From NCBI GenBank assembly GCA_017883125.1, contig JADGOD010000134.1:1-18642 (forward strand): a DNA stretch of 18,642 nt, given 5' to 3'. The stretch's first letter is position 1; the number at the start of each line of letters is the position of its first letter. Below, piece by piece: positions 6,496-12,970 of the stretch. Both the position numbers and the translations under genes were made by a program. Below the pieces are notes generated by a model that worked only from the letters and a program-made list of their open reading frames with translations, made no database searches and was not told where the DNA came from. Source of the stretch: Acidimicrobiales bacterium. GTDB taxonomy: Bacteria > Actinomycetota > Acidimicrobiia > Acidimicrobiales > RAAP-2.

Positions 6496-7134
6496 TCAGG
6501 AGGTGGCGCTTCGTGCGACCGCATCGGCCTGTCTCTGGGTCATCGGCGGGTTCTGCAGCGCCGCCCCGCCCGGGAGGAGCGATTGAGAGACGAGCTCGAG
6601 GTACCGCTTCCACGCATCAGGCGAGACCGCGGCGGTCCGATCGATGATGCCGCGCAGCGACCAGAGGATCGAGAGCACGTCCGCGTAGACCACGTCGCTG
6701 CGAACGACCCCGGCGGCTTGGGCCCGCGCCAGGAGATCGAGGGCCAGCTCGGTGATCTCCCTGCGGACCTCGTCGTCGACGTCGCTCCAGAGACGGGGGA
6801 GGAAGCCGATGTGGTCGACCTGGAGCTGACCCATGGCGGTGAGGTAGAACCCGAAGCCCTCGGCCACCGAGTCGTGAGCGTGAGCCTCGGCGACGAGGTC
6901 GCGGATGGAGACGAGGATCTCGTCGAGCACGGCGGCGATGAGGTCTTCCTTGCTCGGGAACCGCCGGTAGATCGTCCCCACGCCCACGTGGGCCCGCTGG
7001 GCGATCACGTCCATACCGGCATCGAGCCCCTCTTCGTTGAAGGTCGCACGCGCCGCGTCGAGGATCCGGTCGCGGTTCCTCGCCGCATCGCACCGGAGAG
7101 CCTTGACCTCGACGACGTCCGCTGCGGCGCTCAC
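6496..7134 (-). CDS. TetR/AcrR family transcriptional regulator
   Basis: A 212-residue TetR-family repressor. The DNA-binding domain spans about 19-65: 'RDRILDAARATFNEEGLDAG' leads into the helix-turn-helix 'VIAQRAHVGVGTIYRRFPSK' (43-62), the family signature. The C-terminal ligand-binding half is helical and typical of actinobacterial TetR proteins of this size. The GTG start at 7134 overlaps the exporter's stop by four bases (GTGA), so the regulator is translated from the exporter transcript. The frame stays open through the exporter gene up to 7971, but that upstream part is Arg/His/Gly-rich shadow sequence. It probably represses its own operon through the dyad at 8673-8686 and is released by an exporter substrate (inference). 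Confidence 0.93.
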   Translation of the reverse strand: MSAAADVVEVKALRCDAARNRDRILDAARATFNEEGLDAGMDVIAQRAHVGVGTIYRRFPSKEDLIAAVLDEILVSIRDLVAEAHAHDSVAEGFGFYLTAMGQLQVDHIGFLPRLWSDVDDEVRREITELALDLLARAQAAGVVRSDVVYADVLSILWSLRGIIDRTAAVSPDAWKRYLELVSQSLLPGGAALQNPPMTQRQADAVARSATS

Positions 7135-8594
7135 TCGACGATCGTCCCTCCGGCCACCACGGCGAGCTCGGCGTGGGTGATGTGGACGCGCTCGTCGATC
7201 TGGTCGGCCTCGCGGCTCGGCGTGGGCACCAAGAGCGACGCCAGCACGCCACCGATCGCCGCCACCGCCATGAACCCGAACGACATCGTGTAGCCGATCT
7301 CCTTCGGCATGCCCGTGGCCACCAGGGTGGCCGCCACGATGCTCGAGACGATCGCCGCTCCCATCGCTCCACCGATGGTCCGGATGTTGGCGTTCATCCC
7401 GCTGGCCACGCCGGTCTGGGTGTCGGGGACGGCCTGGACGATGAGGTGAGCCAGGGCCGAGAAGGCCAGTCCGACGCCCATGCCCAGGAGGGCCCCGGAG
7501 ATCACGATGTCGTAGGCGTGCCCGTGAGCGACCGTCAAGATGACGTAGCCCATCGCCGAGCTCGAGGTCCCTATGAGGAGGGTCGTCTTCGACCCGATCC
7601 GGTTGGAGATCGGGCCGGAGAAGAGGCCGAAGACGAACATCAGGGCTGTCTGGGGCAGCAGGTAGATGCTGGAGCCGGCGATCGTCGCTCCGAAGCCGTA
7701 TCCCGCCGAGCGCGGCGTCTGGAGGAACGCGGGCAGGACGGCTCCGGACGAGTACATCCCGATGCCGATGAGGAACGCCACGAGGTTGCTCGTCCACACC
7801 GGTCGGGCTCGCATCATCCTCATGTCGATGAGGGGGTTCAGCGAGCGCCACTCGAAGACGACCCAGATCACGATGAAGATCCCCGCGACGGCGAAGAGGA
7901 GCAGGGTGCTCGGCGCGCCCCACCCCCATGACGGAGCCTTGCTCACGCCTACCAGCAGCGCGACGAGCCACACCGACAACAGGATCGCAGCGACCCAGTT
8001 GATCTTGCCGGGCGTGCGGACCGGAGATTCGGGCACGAAGAAGTAGGCCATCGCGGCAGAGATGACGATCATCACGAGCGGGAGCCAGAAGAGCCAGTGG
8101 AAGTTCAGGTGCGTGACGATCGGACCGGCGATGAGGATCCCGATCCCCGAGCCGACGGCCAAGAGCGCAGAGGCGAGGCCCACGGCGGAACCGACCTTGT
8201 CCTCGGGGAACTCGTCACGGATGATCCCGAAGGCGAGCGGGAGCACGCCTCCTCCGATGCCCTGGATGACGCGGCCCAGCAGCAGGACCTCGATGTTGGT
8301 CGACAGCCCGGCGACGACCGATCCGACGCCAAGGGCCCCCAGGGCGACGACGAACATCCGCTCCTTGCCGACCTTGTCACCGATGCGGCCGATGATCGGC
8401 GTGCAGATCGCCGCCGAGAGCAGGTAGGCGGTCAGCACCCAGGTCACGGCGCTCTGCGTGGTGTGGAGTGCTGCCTGGATGGCCGGAAGGGCGGGGAAGA
8501 TCATGGAGAGCAGCAGCGCATAGGCCATGACCCCCAAGAGGACCACCGCGAACGTCACCCTGTAGTCCGCGCGCTCCAGCGACTTCTCCACCAC
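7131..8594 (-). CDS. DHA2-family (EmrB/QacA) 14-TM drug exporter
   Basis: About 487 residues with roughly fourteen membrane helices, the length of the DHA2 major facilitator family. The first helix starts at 'RVTFAVVLLGVMAYALLL'. Motif A appears as GRIGDKVGKERM in the loop after helix 2. A motif-C-like 'GSGIGILIAGPIV' lies in helix 5 and marks proton-coupled antiporters. A GTG at 8594 (or the next codon, 8591) is preferred because CGGAGA lies about seven bases upstream; the frame stays open to 8645. Substrates are probably toxic lipophilic or cationic compounds. The gene is followed by, and overlaps, the TetR gene. Its promoter (-10 TATACT, 8664-8669) carries an operator-like dyad, supporting substrate-induced expression. 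Confidence 0.9.
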   Translation of the reverse strand: MVEKSLERADYRVTFAVVLLGVMAYALLLSMIFPALPAIQAALHTTQSAVTWVLTAYLLSAAICTPIIGRIGDKVGKERMFVVALGALGVGSVVAGLSTNIEVLLLGRVIQGIGGGVLPLAFGIIRDEFPEDKVGSAVGLASALLAVGSGIGILIAGPIVTHLNFHWLFWLPLVMIVISAAMAYFFVPESPVRTPGKINWVAAILLSVWLVALLVGVSKAPSWGWGAPSTLLLFAVAGIFIVIWVVFEWRSLNPLIDMRMMRARPVWTSNLVAFLIGIGMYSSGAVLPAFLQTPRSAGYGFGATIAGSSIYLLPQTALMFVFGLFSGPISNRIGSKTTLLIGTSSSAMGYVILTVAHGHAYDIVISGALLGMGVGLAFSALAHLIVQAVPDTQTGVASGMNANIRTIGGAMGAAIVSSIVAATLVATGMPKEIGYTMSFGFMAVAAIGGVLASLLVPTPSREADQIDERVHITHAELAVVAGGTIVE

Positions 8595-8663
8595 CCGGGA
8601 TCTCCGTTCCACCTTGGTCCGACCGGGCCACCGGAGCGGCAGCACGGGGGTTCTTCGAGGTCA

Positions 8664-8686
8664 AGTATAAACGGAACTTCGGTTCC
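8664..8686 (-). promoter_or_regulatory. Exporter promoter with TetR-type operator
   Basis: On the minus strand a TATACT -10 element (8669-8664) is preceded by the perfect dyad GGAAC-CGAA-GTTCC (8686-8673 on this strand). A weak -35-like TTAGTG lies 16 bases upstream of the -10. The dyad fills the spacer, a classic place for repression by the TetR protein encoded in the same operon. Transcription would start near 8657. Confidence 0.6.
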
Positions 8687-8767
8687 ACTAATCGCTTCGG
8701 CACGCCGCAGCTGACCACCATGCGCGTCCGGCGACCCCCCTCGCACTGTGCGGCCGGGGAGAGGCTG

Positions 8768-8783
8768 ATACCCTATGGGGTAT
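8768..8783 (+). promoter_or_regulatory. CsoR/CstR-type operator overlapping a promoter and start codon
   Basis: ATACCC-TATG-GGGTAT is a perfect 6-base inverted repeat around four bases. It closely matches the GC-tract pseudo-palindromes bound by CsoR-family repressors, which sense Cu(I) or persulfide. TACCCT within it (8769-8774) fits a TAnnnT -10 element, seven bases before the ATG at 8782. A bound repressor would therefore block both the -10 element and the start point. No csoR-like gene lies in the window. Confidence 0.55.
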
Positions 8784-8940
8784 GTGTAGAGCCGTGACAT
8801 GCAGCAGGTGCGGGCACCCGACGTGGAAGGGCTGTGGCCAGCACGTCGAGATGGTCCTCGGTGACGTCCCGAAGTCGGAGCGCTGCCACTGCGCCCCGAA
8901 GAGCGCAGCCAGCACGATCAAGGGGTGGTTCTCTCGCTGA
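8782..8940 (+). CDS. Small Cys-rich protein of the MCRAVTC type
   Basis: A 52-residue protein that opens MCRAVTCSRCGHPTWKGCG and has six Cys (2, 7, 10, 18, 35, 37) plus His at 12, 21 and 36. The pattern C-x4-C-x2-C-x7-C, then C-H-C, suggests zinc or another thiophilic metal binding. I recognise the N-terminus as that of a small protein common in bacteria, but I know of no assigned function. The ATG seems to lie at or one base from the transcript start, because a TACCCT -10 element ends seven bases upstream and no good ribosome site is present. Its control by a CsoR-type operator and its position 126 bases before the CoA-disulfide reductase/rhodanese gene suggest a role in thiol, persulfide or metal homeostasis. 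Confidence 0.75.
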   Translation: MCRAVTCSRCGHPTWKGCGQHVEMVLGDVPKSERCHCAPKSAASTIKGWFSR

Positions 8941-9029
8941 GAGCTCCCTGATCGGCGGCGCGCCATCGCTCGGCTGCTCCGGCGGCTCGGGTACGAGCCC
9001 AGATCTGGCCTCGCGGCACGACCGCTCAG

Positions 9030-9044
9030 ACCCCCTTCGGGGGT
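9030..9044 (+). promoter_or_regulatory. ACCCCC-TTC-GGGGGT inverted repeat before the CoA-disulfide reductase gene
   Basis: A perfect 6-base inverted repeat lies 22 bases upstream of the ATG at 9067. As RNA it could form a short UUCG-type hairpin. As DNA its C-tract/G-tract layout resembles a CsoR-family site. Either reading is possible: a second operator, or a leader hairpin that attenuates read-through from the 52-residue gene. Confidence 0.35.
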
Positions 9045-9066
9045 TCCTACGACAAGGGAGCGAACC

Positions 9067-10779
9067 ATGGAGAGTCAGAGCCAGGCATCGGGAGCGAGCC
9101 CCCAGGGGGCTCGACGGGTGGTGATCGTCGGTGGGGTCGCCGGTGGGATGTCCACCGCCACCCGCCTGCGCCGCCTTGATCCCACCGCGGAGATCACCGT
9201 CCTCGAGCGGTCCGGCAACGTCTCGTTTGCCAACTGCGGTCTGCCCTACTTCGTCGGAGGTCTCATCGAGGAGGAAGAGGACCTCATCCTCCAGACCCCC
9301 CAACAGCTCTTCGAGCGGTTCCGGCTCCGCGTCGAGGTCGGCGCCGAGGTCATCGAGATCCGGCCCTCCGAGCAGATCGTCGTGGTCCGCTCGGCACTCG
9401 ACGCTCGAGAGTGGACCGTCCCCTACGACTCGCTCGTTCTCAGCATGGGCGCTGCGCCCGTCCGCCCCCCGATCCCGGGCTACGACCGGGTCCGAACGCT
9501 GCGTACCGTCGAAGACGCCACCCAGCTGGCTTCTGACACCGAACGCTCTCCGGCGCACGCCGTGGTGATCGGAGCTGGCTTCATCGGACTCGAGGTGGCC
9601 GAGAACCTCATCGGGCAGGGCGTCGATGTCACCCTCGTCGAGGCGGCACCCCAGGTCCTCCCTCCGCTCGATGCCGAGATGGCGGTGCTGCTGGTCGATG
9701 AGCTCGAGACCCACGGCGTCACCGTCGAGGTTGGAGCGACCGTGACCGAGATCACCGACGACGCCGTCGTCCTTAGAGACGGCCGGACCCTTCCCGCCGA
9801 CATCGTCGTGGGGGCCATCGGCGTCCGACCTGACGTGAGGCTTGCTCGTGACGCCGGACTGGACATCGGTCCCATGGGTGGCATCGCGGTGGACAACGCC
9901 AACCTCACCAGCGATCCCCACATCTACGCCGTGGGTGATGCCGTCGAGAAGATCGATGCCGTCTCTCACGCGTCATCGCTCATCGCCCTCGCCAACATCG
10001 CCAACCGCCAGGGCCGGCGGGTCGCCGACCACATCTGCGGTCTTCGGTCCACGATCCCTCCCTCGCTCGGCACGGCGATCGTGAAGGTCTTCGACCTCGT
10101 CGTCGCCACGGTGGGATGGAGCGAGCGGCGCCTGGCGGAGACCGGCCGTCGCTTCCAGGTCGTCCACTCGCACCCCTTCGACCACGCCACCTACTACCCG
10201 GGAGCGACCCGGATGGCGATCAAGATGATCTTCGACCTCGACGACCTGTCGATCCTCGGCGCCCAGATCGTCGGGCGCAACGGCGTCGACAAGCGGATCG
10301 ACGTACTGGCCACCGCCATGGCGGCCGGCATCACCGCCGACGCCCTGGCCGATCTTGAGCTCGCCTACGCGCCGCCGTTCTCCTCCGCCAAGGATCCGGT
10401 CAACATGCTCGGCTACATGGCGGAGAACATCCACTCCGGGTCGTGCAAGGTGGTCGGCCCCGCCGAGCTCCCCGGACTCGTCGAGAGCGGCTGGCAGCTC
10501 ATCGACGTCCGCACGAGCGAGGAGTTCGGCGCCGGAGCGATTCCCGGCGCCCGCAACGTGCCACTCGACGAACTGCGCGAGAACCTCGGAGCCCTCGGCG
10601 ACGCGCCCATCGTCGTCTACTGCGCGGTGGGCCAGCGGGGGCACACGGCAGCGGCCCTCCTCGGGGAGCTGGGCGTGACCGTGAGGAACCTCGATGGCGG
10701 CTACGTCACCTACCAGGCAGCGCGGCGAGCCGCCGAGCTCTCTGGTCGGCTCACCGGCGAAGCTCCCGCTCCAGCCTGA
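9067..10779 (+). CDS. CoA-disulfide reductase / NAD(P)H persulfide reductase with C-terminal rhodanese domain
   Basis: A 570-residue two-part flavoprotein. The N-terminal pyridine-nucleotide-disulfide reductase part has an FAD dinucleotide fold at 'VVIVGGVAGG' (18-27), the redox Cys57 in SFANCGLPY, an NAD(P)H fold at VVIGAGFIGLE (166-176) and the second FAD contact AVGDA (288-292). The single Cys is typical of CoA-disulfide reductases and NADH-dependent persulfide or polysulfide reductases. The C-terminal rhodanese domain (about 480-560) has its catalytic Cys519 in the loop CAVGQRG. Fusions of this type reduce CoA-disulfide, CoA-persulfide or polysulfide and release sulfide. AAGGGAG precedes the ATG by six bases. 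The stop touches the facing methyltransferase stop (TGATCA). Control by a CsoR/CstR-type site upstream fits sulfide or persulfide detoxification. Confidence 0.92.
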   Translation: MESQSQASGASPQGARRVVIVGGVAGGMSTATRLRRLDPTAEITVLERSGNVSFANCGLPYFVGGLIEEEEDLILQTPQQLFERFRLRVEVGAEVIEIRPSEQIVVVRSALDAREWTVPYDSLVLSMGAAPVRPPIPGYDRVRTLRTVEDATQLASDTERSPAHAVVIGAGFIGLEVAENLIGQGVDVTLVEAAPQVLPPLDAEMAVLLVDELETHGVTVEVGATVTEITDDAVVLRDGRTLPADIVVGAIGVRPDVRLARDAGLDIGPMGGIAVDNANLTSDPHIYAVGDAVEKIDAVSHASSLIALANIANRQGRRVADHICGLRSTIPPSLGTAIVKVFDLVVATVGWSERRLAETGRRFQVVHSHPFDHATYYPGATRMAIKMIFDLDDLSILGAQIVGRNGVDKRIDVLATAMAAGITADALADLELAYAPPFSSAKDPVNMLGYMAENIHSGSCKVVGPAELPGLVESGWQLIDVRTSEEFGAGAIPGARNVPLDELRENLGALGDAPIVVYCAVGQRGHTAAALLGELGVTVRNLDGGYVTYQAARRAAELSGRLTGEAPAPA

Positions 10780-11394
10780 TCAGGCTTCCTTCCGGCGGAC
10801 CGCTCGCACCAGGGTGTCGATCGCCCGAGCCGTCTCGCCCGAAGGAGTCCGGACCTCACGGAAGACCTGGTGCGCCTTGACAAGATCGAACCCGCTCGAT
10901 CGGACCAGGTCCGCGACCTCATCGACCGAGTAGAGGACGTCGGCCGACTGGGGGCCTCCGACACCATGGGCGAGGTTGTCGACGTCGTGAGCCACGATCA
11001 GCACGGTTCCCCCCACCGCCACCCCCGCCATCGCGTTGACGAGCGCCGCGGACCGCTCCGGCTCGGGAAGCTGGAGGTAGAAGACACAGACCAGGTCGAA
11101 CGAGCGCGCCGGTGGGGCCCACGTCGTCGAATCGTGCAGCTCGAAGCCGACCACCACGCCTCGCTGCCCGGCGAGCGCTCGGGCCTTCTCCAGCCCCACC
11201 GCCGAGAAGTCCGTGCCCGATGCCGTCCATCCCTGCTCTGCCAGCCAGATGGCGTTGTGACCCTCGCCACAGGCCACGTCGAGCGCTCGCCCCGGTGTGA
11301 GATCCGCGGTCTCCGAGACCAGGAACTGGTTGGGCGTCTCGCTCCAGATCAGCTCGGCGGTGCGGTAGCGCTCGTCCCAGAAAGCATCAGTCAC
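10780..11394 (-). CDS. Class I SAM-dependent methyltransferase
   Basis: A 204-residue cytoplasmic methyltransferase. Motif I is 'ALDVACGEGHNAIWLAEQGW' (37-56), followed by the acidic end of strand 2, 'GTDFSAVGLEKA'. Motif post-II/III, 'FDLVCVFYLQLP', and a Gly-rich turn after it are present. The opening 'FWDERYRT---IWSETPN' is typical of the TehB/thiopurine-methyltransferase-like group of actinobacterial methyltransferases, often linked to tellurite or small thiol-acceptor methylation; the real acceptor is unknown. The GTG at 11394 is chosen because GGAGGAGAG lies just before it; the frame stays open to 11508 without conserved sequence. It converges on the persulfide reductase gene with no gap between the stops, but there is no evidence of shared function. 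Confidence 0.85.
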   Translation of the reverse strand: MTDAFWDERYRTAELIWSETPNQFLVSETADLTPGRALDVACGEGHNAIWLAEQGWTASGTDFSAVGLEKARALAGQRGVVVGFELHDSTTWAPPARSFDLVCVFYLQLPEPERSAALVNAMAGVAVGGTVLIVAHDVDNLAHGVGGPQSADVLYSVDEVADLVRSSGFDLVKAHQVFREVRTPSGETARAIDTLVRAVRRKEA

Positions 11395-11633
11395 GGTCTC
11401 TCCTCCACGAGAGCCAGTATCCCGGACTCTCCGGCTGGGTCCAAATCCCGTCAAGCCGGGTCCCGTTCGGTCGTCCAGCTCGGGCGTTGCGACGGCGAGG
11501 AGGGCCAAAAACCGCCGTGGTACCTTTCACGCCAAGCAAGCCTTGCGTTGCATCGCCGCAGCGCGGGATCCGATGAGGACCTCGAACACACCGGCGCTCG
11601 TAGCAGGCCGGAACAGAAGGAGCAGAGGCGGCC

Positions 11634-12551
11634 ATGAGCGAACCCATCATGAGTTTCGACGGACGCGTAGCGATCATCACCGGAGCAGGCGGTGGCCTTG
11701 GACGCTCGCACGCGCTGGCGCTGGCCGAGCGGGGGGCCAGCATCGTGGTCAACGATCTCGGTGGTGCGCTCGACGGCAGCGGCTCGTCGGCGTCCGCCGC
11801 CCAGAAGGTCGTCGATGAGATCAATGGCCTGGGGGGTACGGCGGTCCCGAACCACGACAGCGTGGCGACCTCCGAGGGGGGCAAGGCGATCGTGCAGGCA
11901 GGAGTCGACGCGTTCGGCAGAGTCGACATCGTCATCAACAACGCGGGGATCCTCCGCGACAAGGCGTTCCACAAGATGGACCAGGCGATGATCGACGCGG
12001 TGATCGACGTCCACCTCAAGGGCGCCTTCTTCGTCACCCAGCCAGCGTTCGTCCTGATGCGCGAGCAGGGCTTCGGCCGCATCATCAACACGACGTCGGC
12101 ATCGGGCATGTTCGGCAACTTCGGCCAGGCGAACTACGGCGCCGCGAAGGCAGGACTCGTCGGCTTGACCCGGGTGCTCTCTCTCGAAGGCGCTTCCCAC
12201 AACGTGAAGGCCAACGCCATCGCACCGATCGCGCTGACCAGGATGACCGAAGGGATCTTCGGTGAGCTTGCAGCCTCGTTCTCGCCGTCGTCGGTGAGCC
12301 AGCTGGTGGTCTACCTCGCCTCCGAGGGGTGCGCGGTGAGCGGGAACGTGTACTCGGTGGCTGGCGAGCGGATCGCCCGGATCATCACCATGGAGAGCCA
12401 CGGCGCCGTGATCGATGGGCTCACCCCCGAGGCCATCGGCGAGCAGATCGGGCAGATCAACGGCCCGAGCGTCGACGAGCTGTTCGAGCCGCGCTCGCTT
12501 GACGAGGAGACCCTCATCATCGCCCAGGCCCTCTCTGGAGAGCCCTCCTAA
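11634..12551 (+). CDS. SDR, 3-hydroxyacyl-CoA dehydrogenase (HSD17B4/MFE-2-like)
   Basis: A 305-residue short-chain dehydrogenase. The cofactor motif is 'TGAGGGLGRSHALALAERGA' (16-35), followed by the NDLGG segment (40-44) that separates the multifunctional-enzyme-2/17-beta-HSD4 type from ordinary FabG. The catalytic residues are Ser155, Tyr168 and Lys172 in 'NFGQANYGAAKAG'. About 50 residues beyond the usual SDR core ('VSGNVYSVAGERIARI' and after) are also typical of this group. Such proteins oxidise 3-hydroxyacyl-CoA in beta-oxidation of fatty acids or sterol side chains. AAGGAG lies 11 bases before the ATG. It appears monocistronic and is divergent from the methyltransferase gene. The 239-base gap between them holds only a possible TACCTT -10 sequence at 11521. 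Confidence 0.88.
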   Translation: MSEPIMSFDGRVAIITGAGGGLGRSHALALAERGASIVVNDLGGALDGSGSSASAAQKVVDEINGLGGTAVPNHDSVATSEGGKAIVQAGVDAFGRVDIVINNAGILRDKAFHKMDQAMIDAVIDVHLKGAFFVTQPAFVLMREQGFGRIINTTSASGMFGNFGQANYGAAKAGLVGLTRVLSLEGASHNVKANAIAPIALTRMTEGIFGELAASFSPSSVSQLVVYLASEGCAVSGNVYSVAGERIARIITMESHGAVIDGLTPEAIGEQIGQINGPSVDELFEPRSLDEETLIIAQALSGEPS

Positions 12552-12715
12552 GCCAACGCCGAGCGAGCATCCCGGCGTCCGCACCACTGCGCACGGCGTC
12601 GCCTCCGGGGAGCTCTCTCGCTAGCCGTACCTCGCGCTCTGGGAGCGTCGAGGAGCCCAACGAGTCGGCACGACCCTCGGGGCGCGGCTGCTCCGAGCTG
12701 AGACGACGGGCCGGG

Positions 12716-12827
12716 GTGGCGGAGACGTCGATGGAGCGAGCGAGCTCCGTGGTGACGTTCGCCGTGATCCTCCTGGGGCCTTGGCCCCGCACCCCTGATC
12801 TCCATAATCCTCCCGGCGCTGAGTGCC
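12716..12827 (+). pseudogene. Frameshifted N-terminal remnant of a DHA2 exporter
   Basis: The plus strand reads MERASSVVTFAVILLG (12731-12778). After about 16 bases, in the +1 frame, it continues LISIILPALSA (12795-12827). Together these match the start of the intact exporter at 7131-8594 (LERADYRVTFAVVLLG, then LLSMIFPALPA). The spacing implies a loss of two bases. After this the homology ends and stops follow. A GTG at 12716 could be the old start. The rest of 12552-12970 has no gene I can support apart from the promoter region of the sulfite reductase. Confidence 0.5.
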
Positions 12828-12910
12828 GACCGTGGCGCGCGCCCAAACCGGGCCCTCAATGGCTTGATCTTGAGCAGCTGAGAAGAATCCCTTGCTTCGG
12901 ATTTTCAATT

Positions 12911-12929
12911 GTTGATAAGGTTGATCAAC
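12911..12929. promoter_or_regulatory. 19-base dyad in the sulfite reductase promoter
   Basis: GTTGATA-AGGTT-GATCAAC is an inverted repeat of 7-base arms around five bases. It lies in an AT-rich island about 45 bases before the GTG of the sulfite reductase gene and overlaps -35-like TTGATA/TTGATC sequences. Its arms and length match the dyad at 18339-18357 in the cysH/cysD promoter. A shared sulfur regulator, possibly of the Rrf2 (CymR/IscR) class, is my inference. A TAGGTT -10 candidate lies at 12941-12946. Confidence 0.55.
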
Positions 12930-12935
12930 TTTTAC

Positions 12936-12953
12936 GGGATTAGGTTCAATCCC
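12936..12953 (+). promoter_or_regulatory. Short leader inverted repeat before the sulfite reductase ribosome site
   Basis: GGGATT and AATCCC pair around a 6-base AGGTTC loop. The repeat ends four bases before the GGGAGG ribosome site (12958-12963). If transcribed, it could be a leader hairpin, but it also overlaps the most likely -10 region. I list it as a possibility only. Confidence 0.25.
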
Positions 12954-12970
12954 TCCAGGGAGGATCGATT

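Noticed and set aside
6377..6613. A 78-codon minus-strand ORF between the ABC remnant and the TetR gene
   Set aside because: Pro/Arg/Gly-rich without similarity I can recognise. The 210-base gap 6286-6495 shows only a short CTGAG-AACG-CTCAG repeat near 6370.
7135..7971. Extension of the TetR gene frame into a 491-residue protein
   Set aside because: The extra part is antisense-like Arg/His/Gly sequence in another frame of the exporter gene. The GTG at 7134 overlaps the exporter stop by four bases, as expected for coupling.
8773..9969. A 398-codon minus-strand ORF over the 52-residue gene and the persulfide reductase gene
   Set aside because: Low-complexity His/Asp/Gly-rich translation; the plus strand carries clear catalytic motifs.
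11451..12587. A 378-codon minus-strand ORF opposite the second SDR
   Set aside because: Shadow of a gene with a full SDR active site; no recognisable domain.
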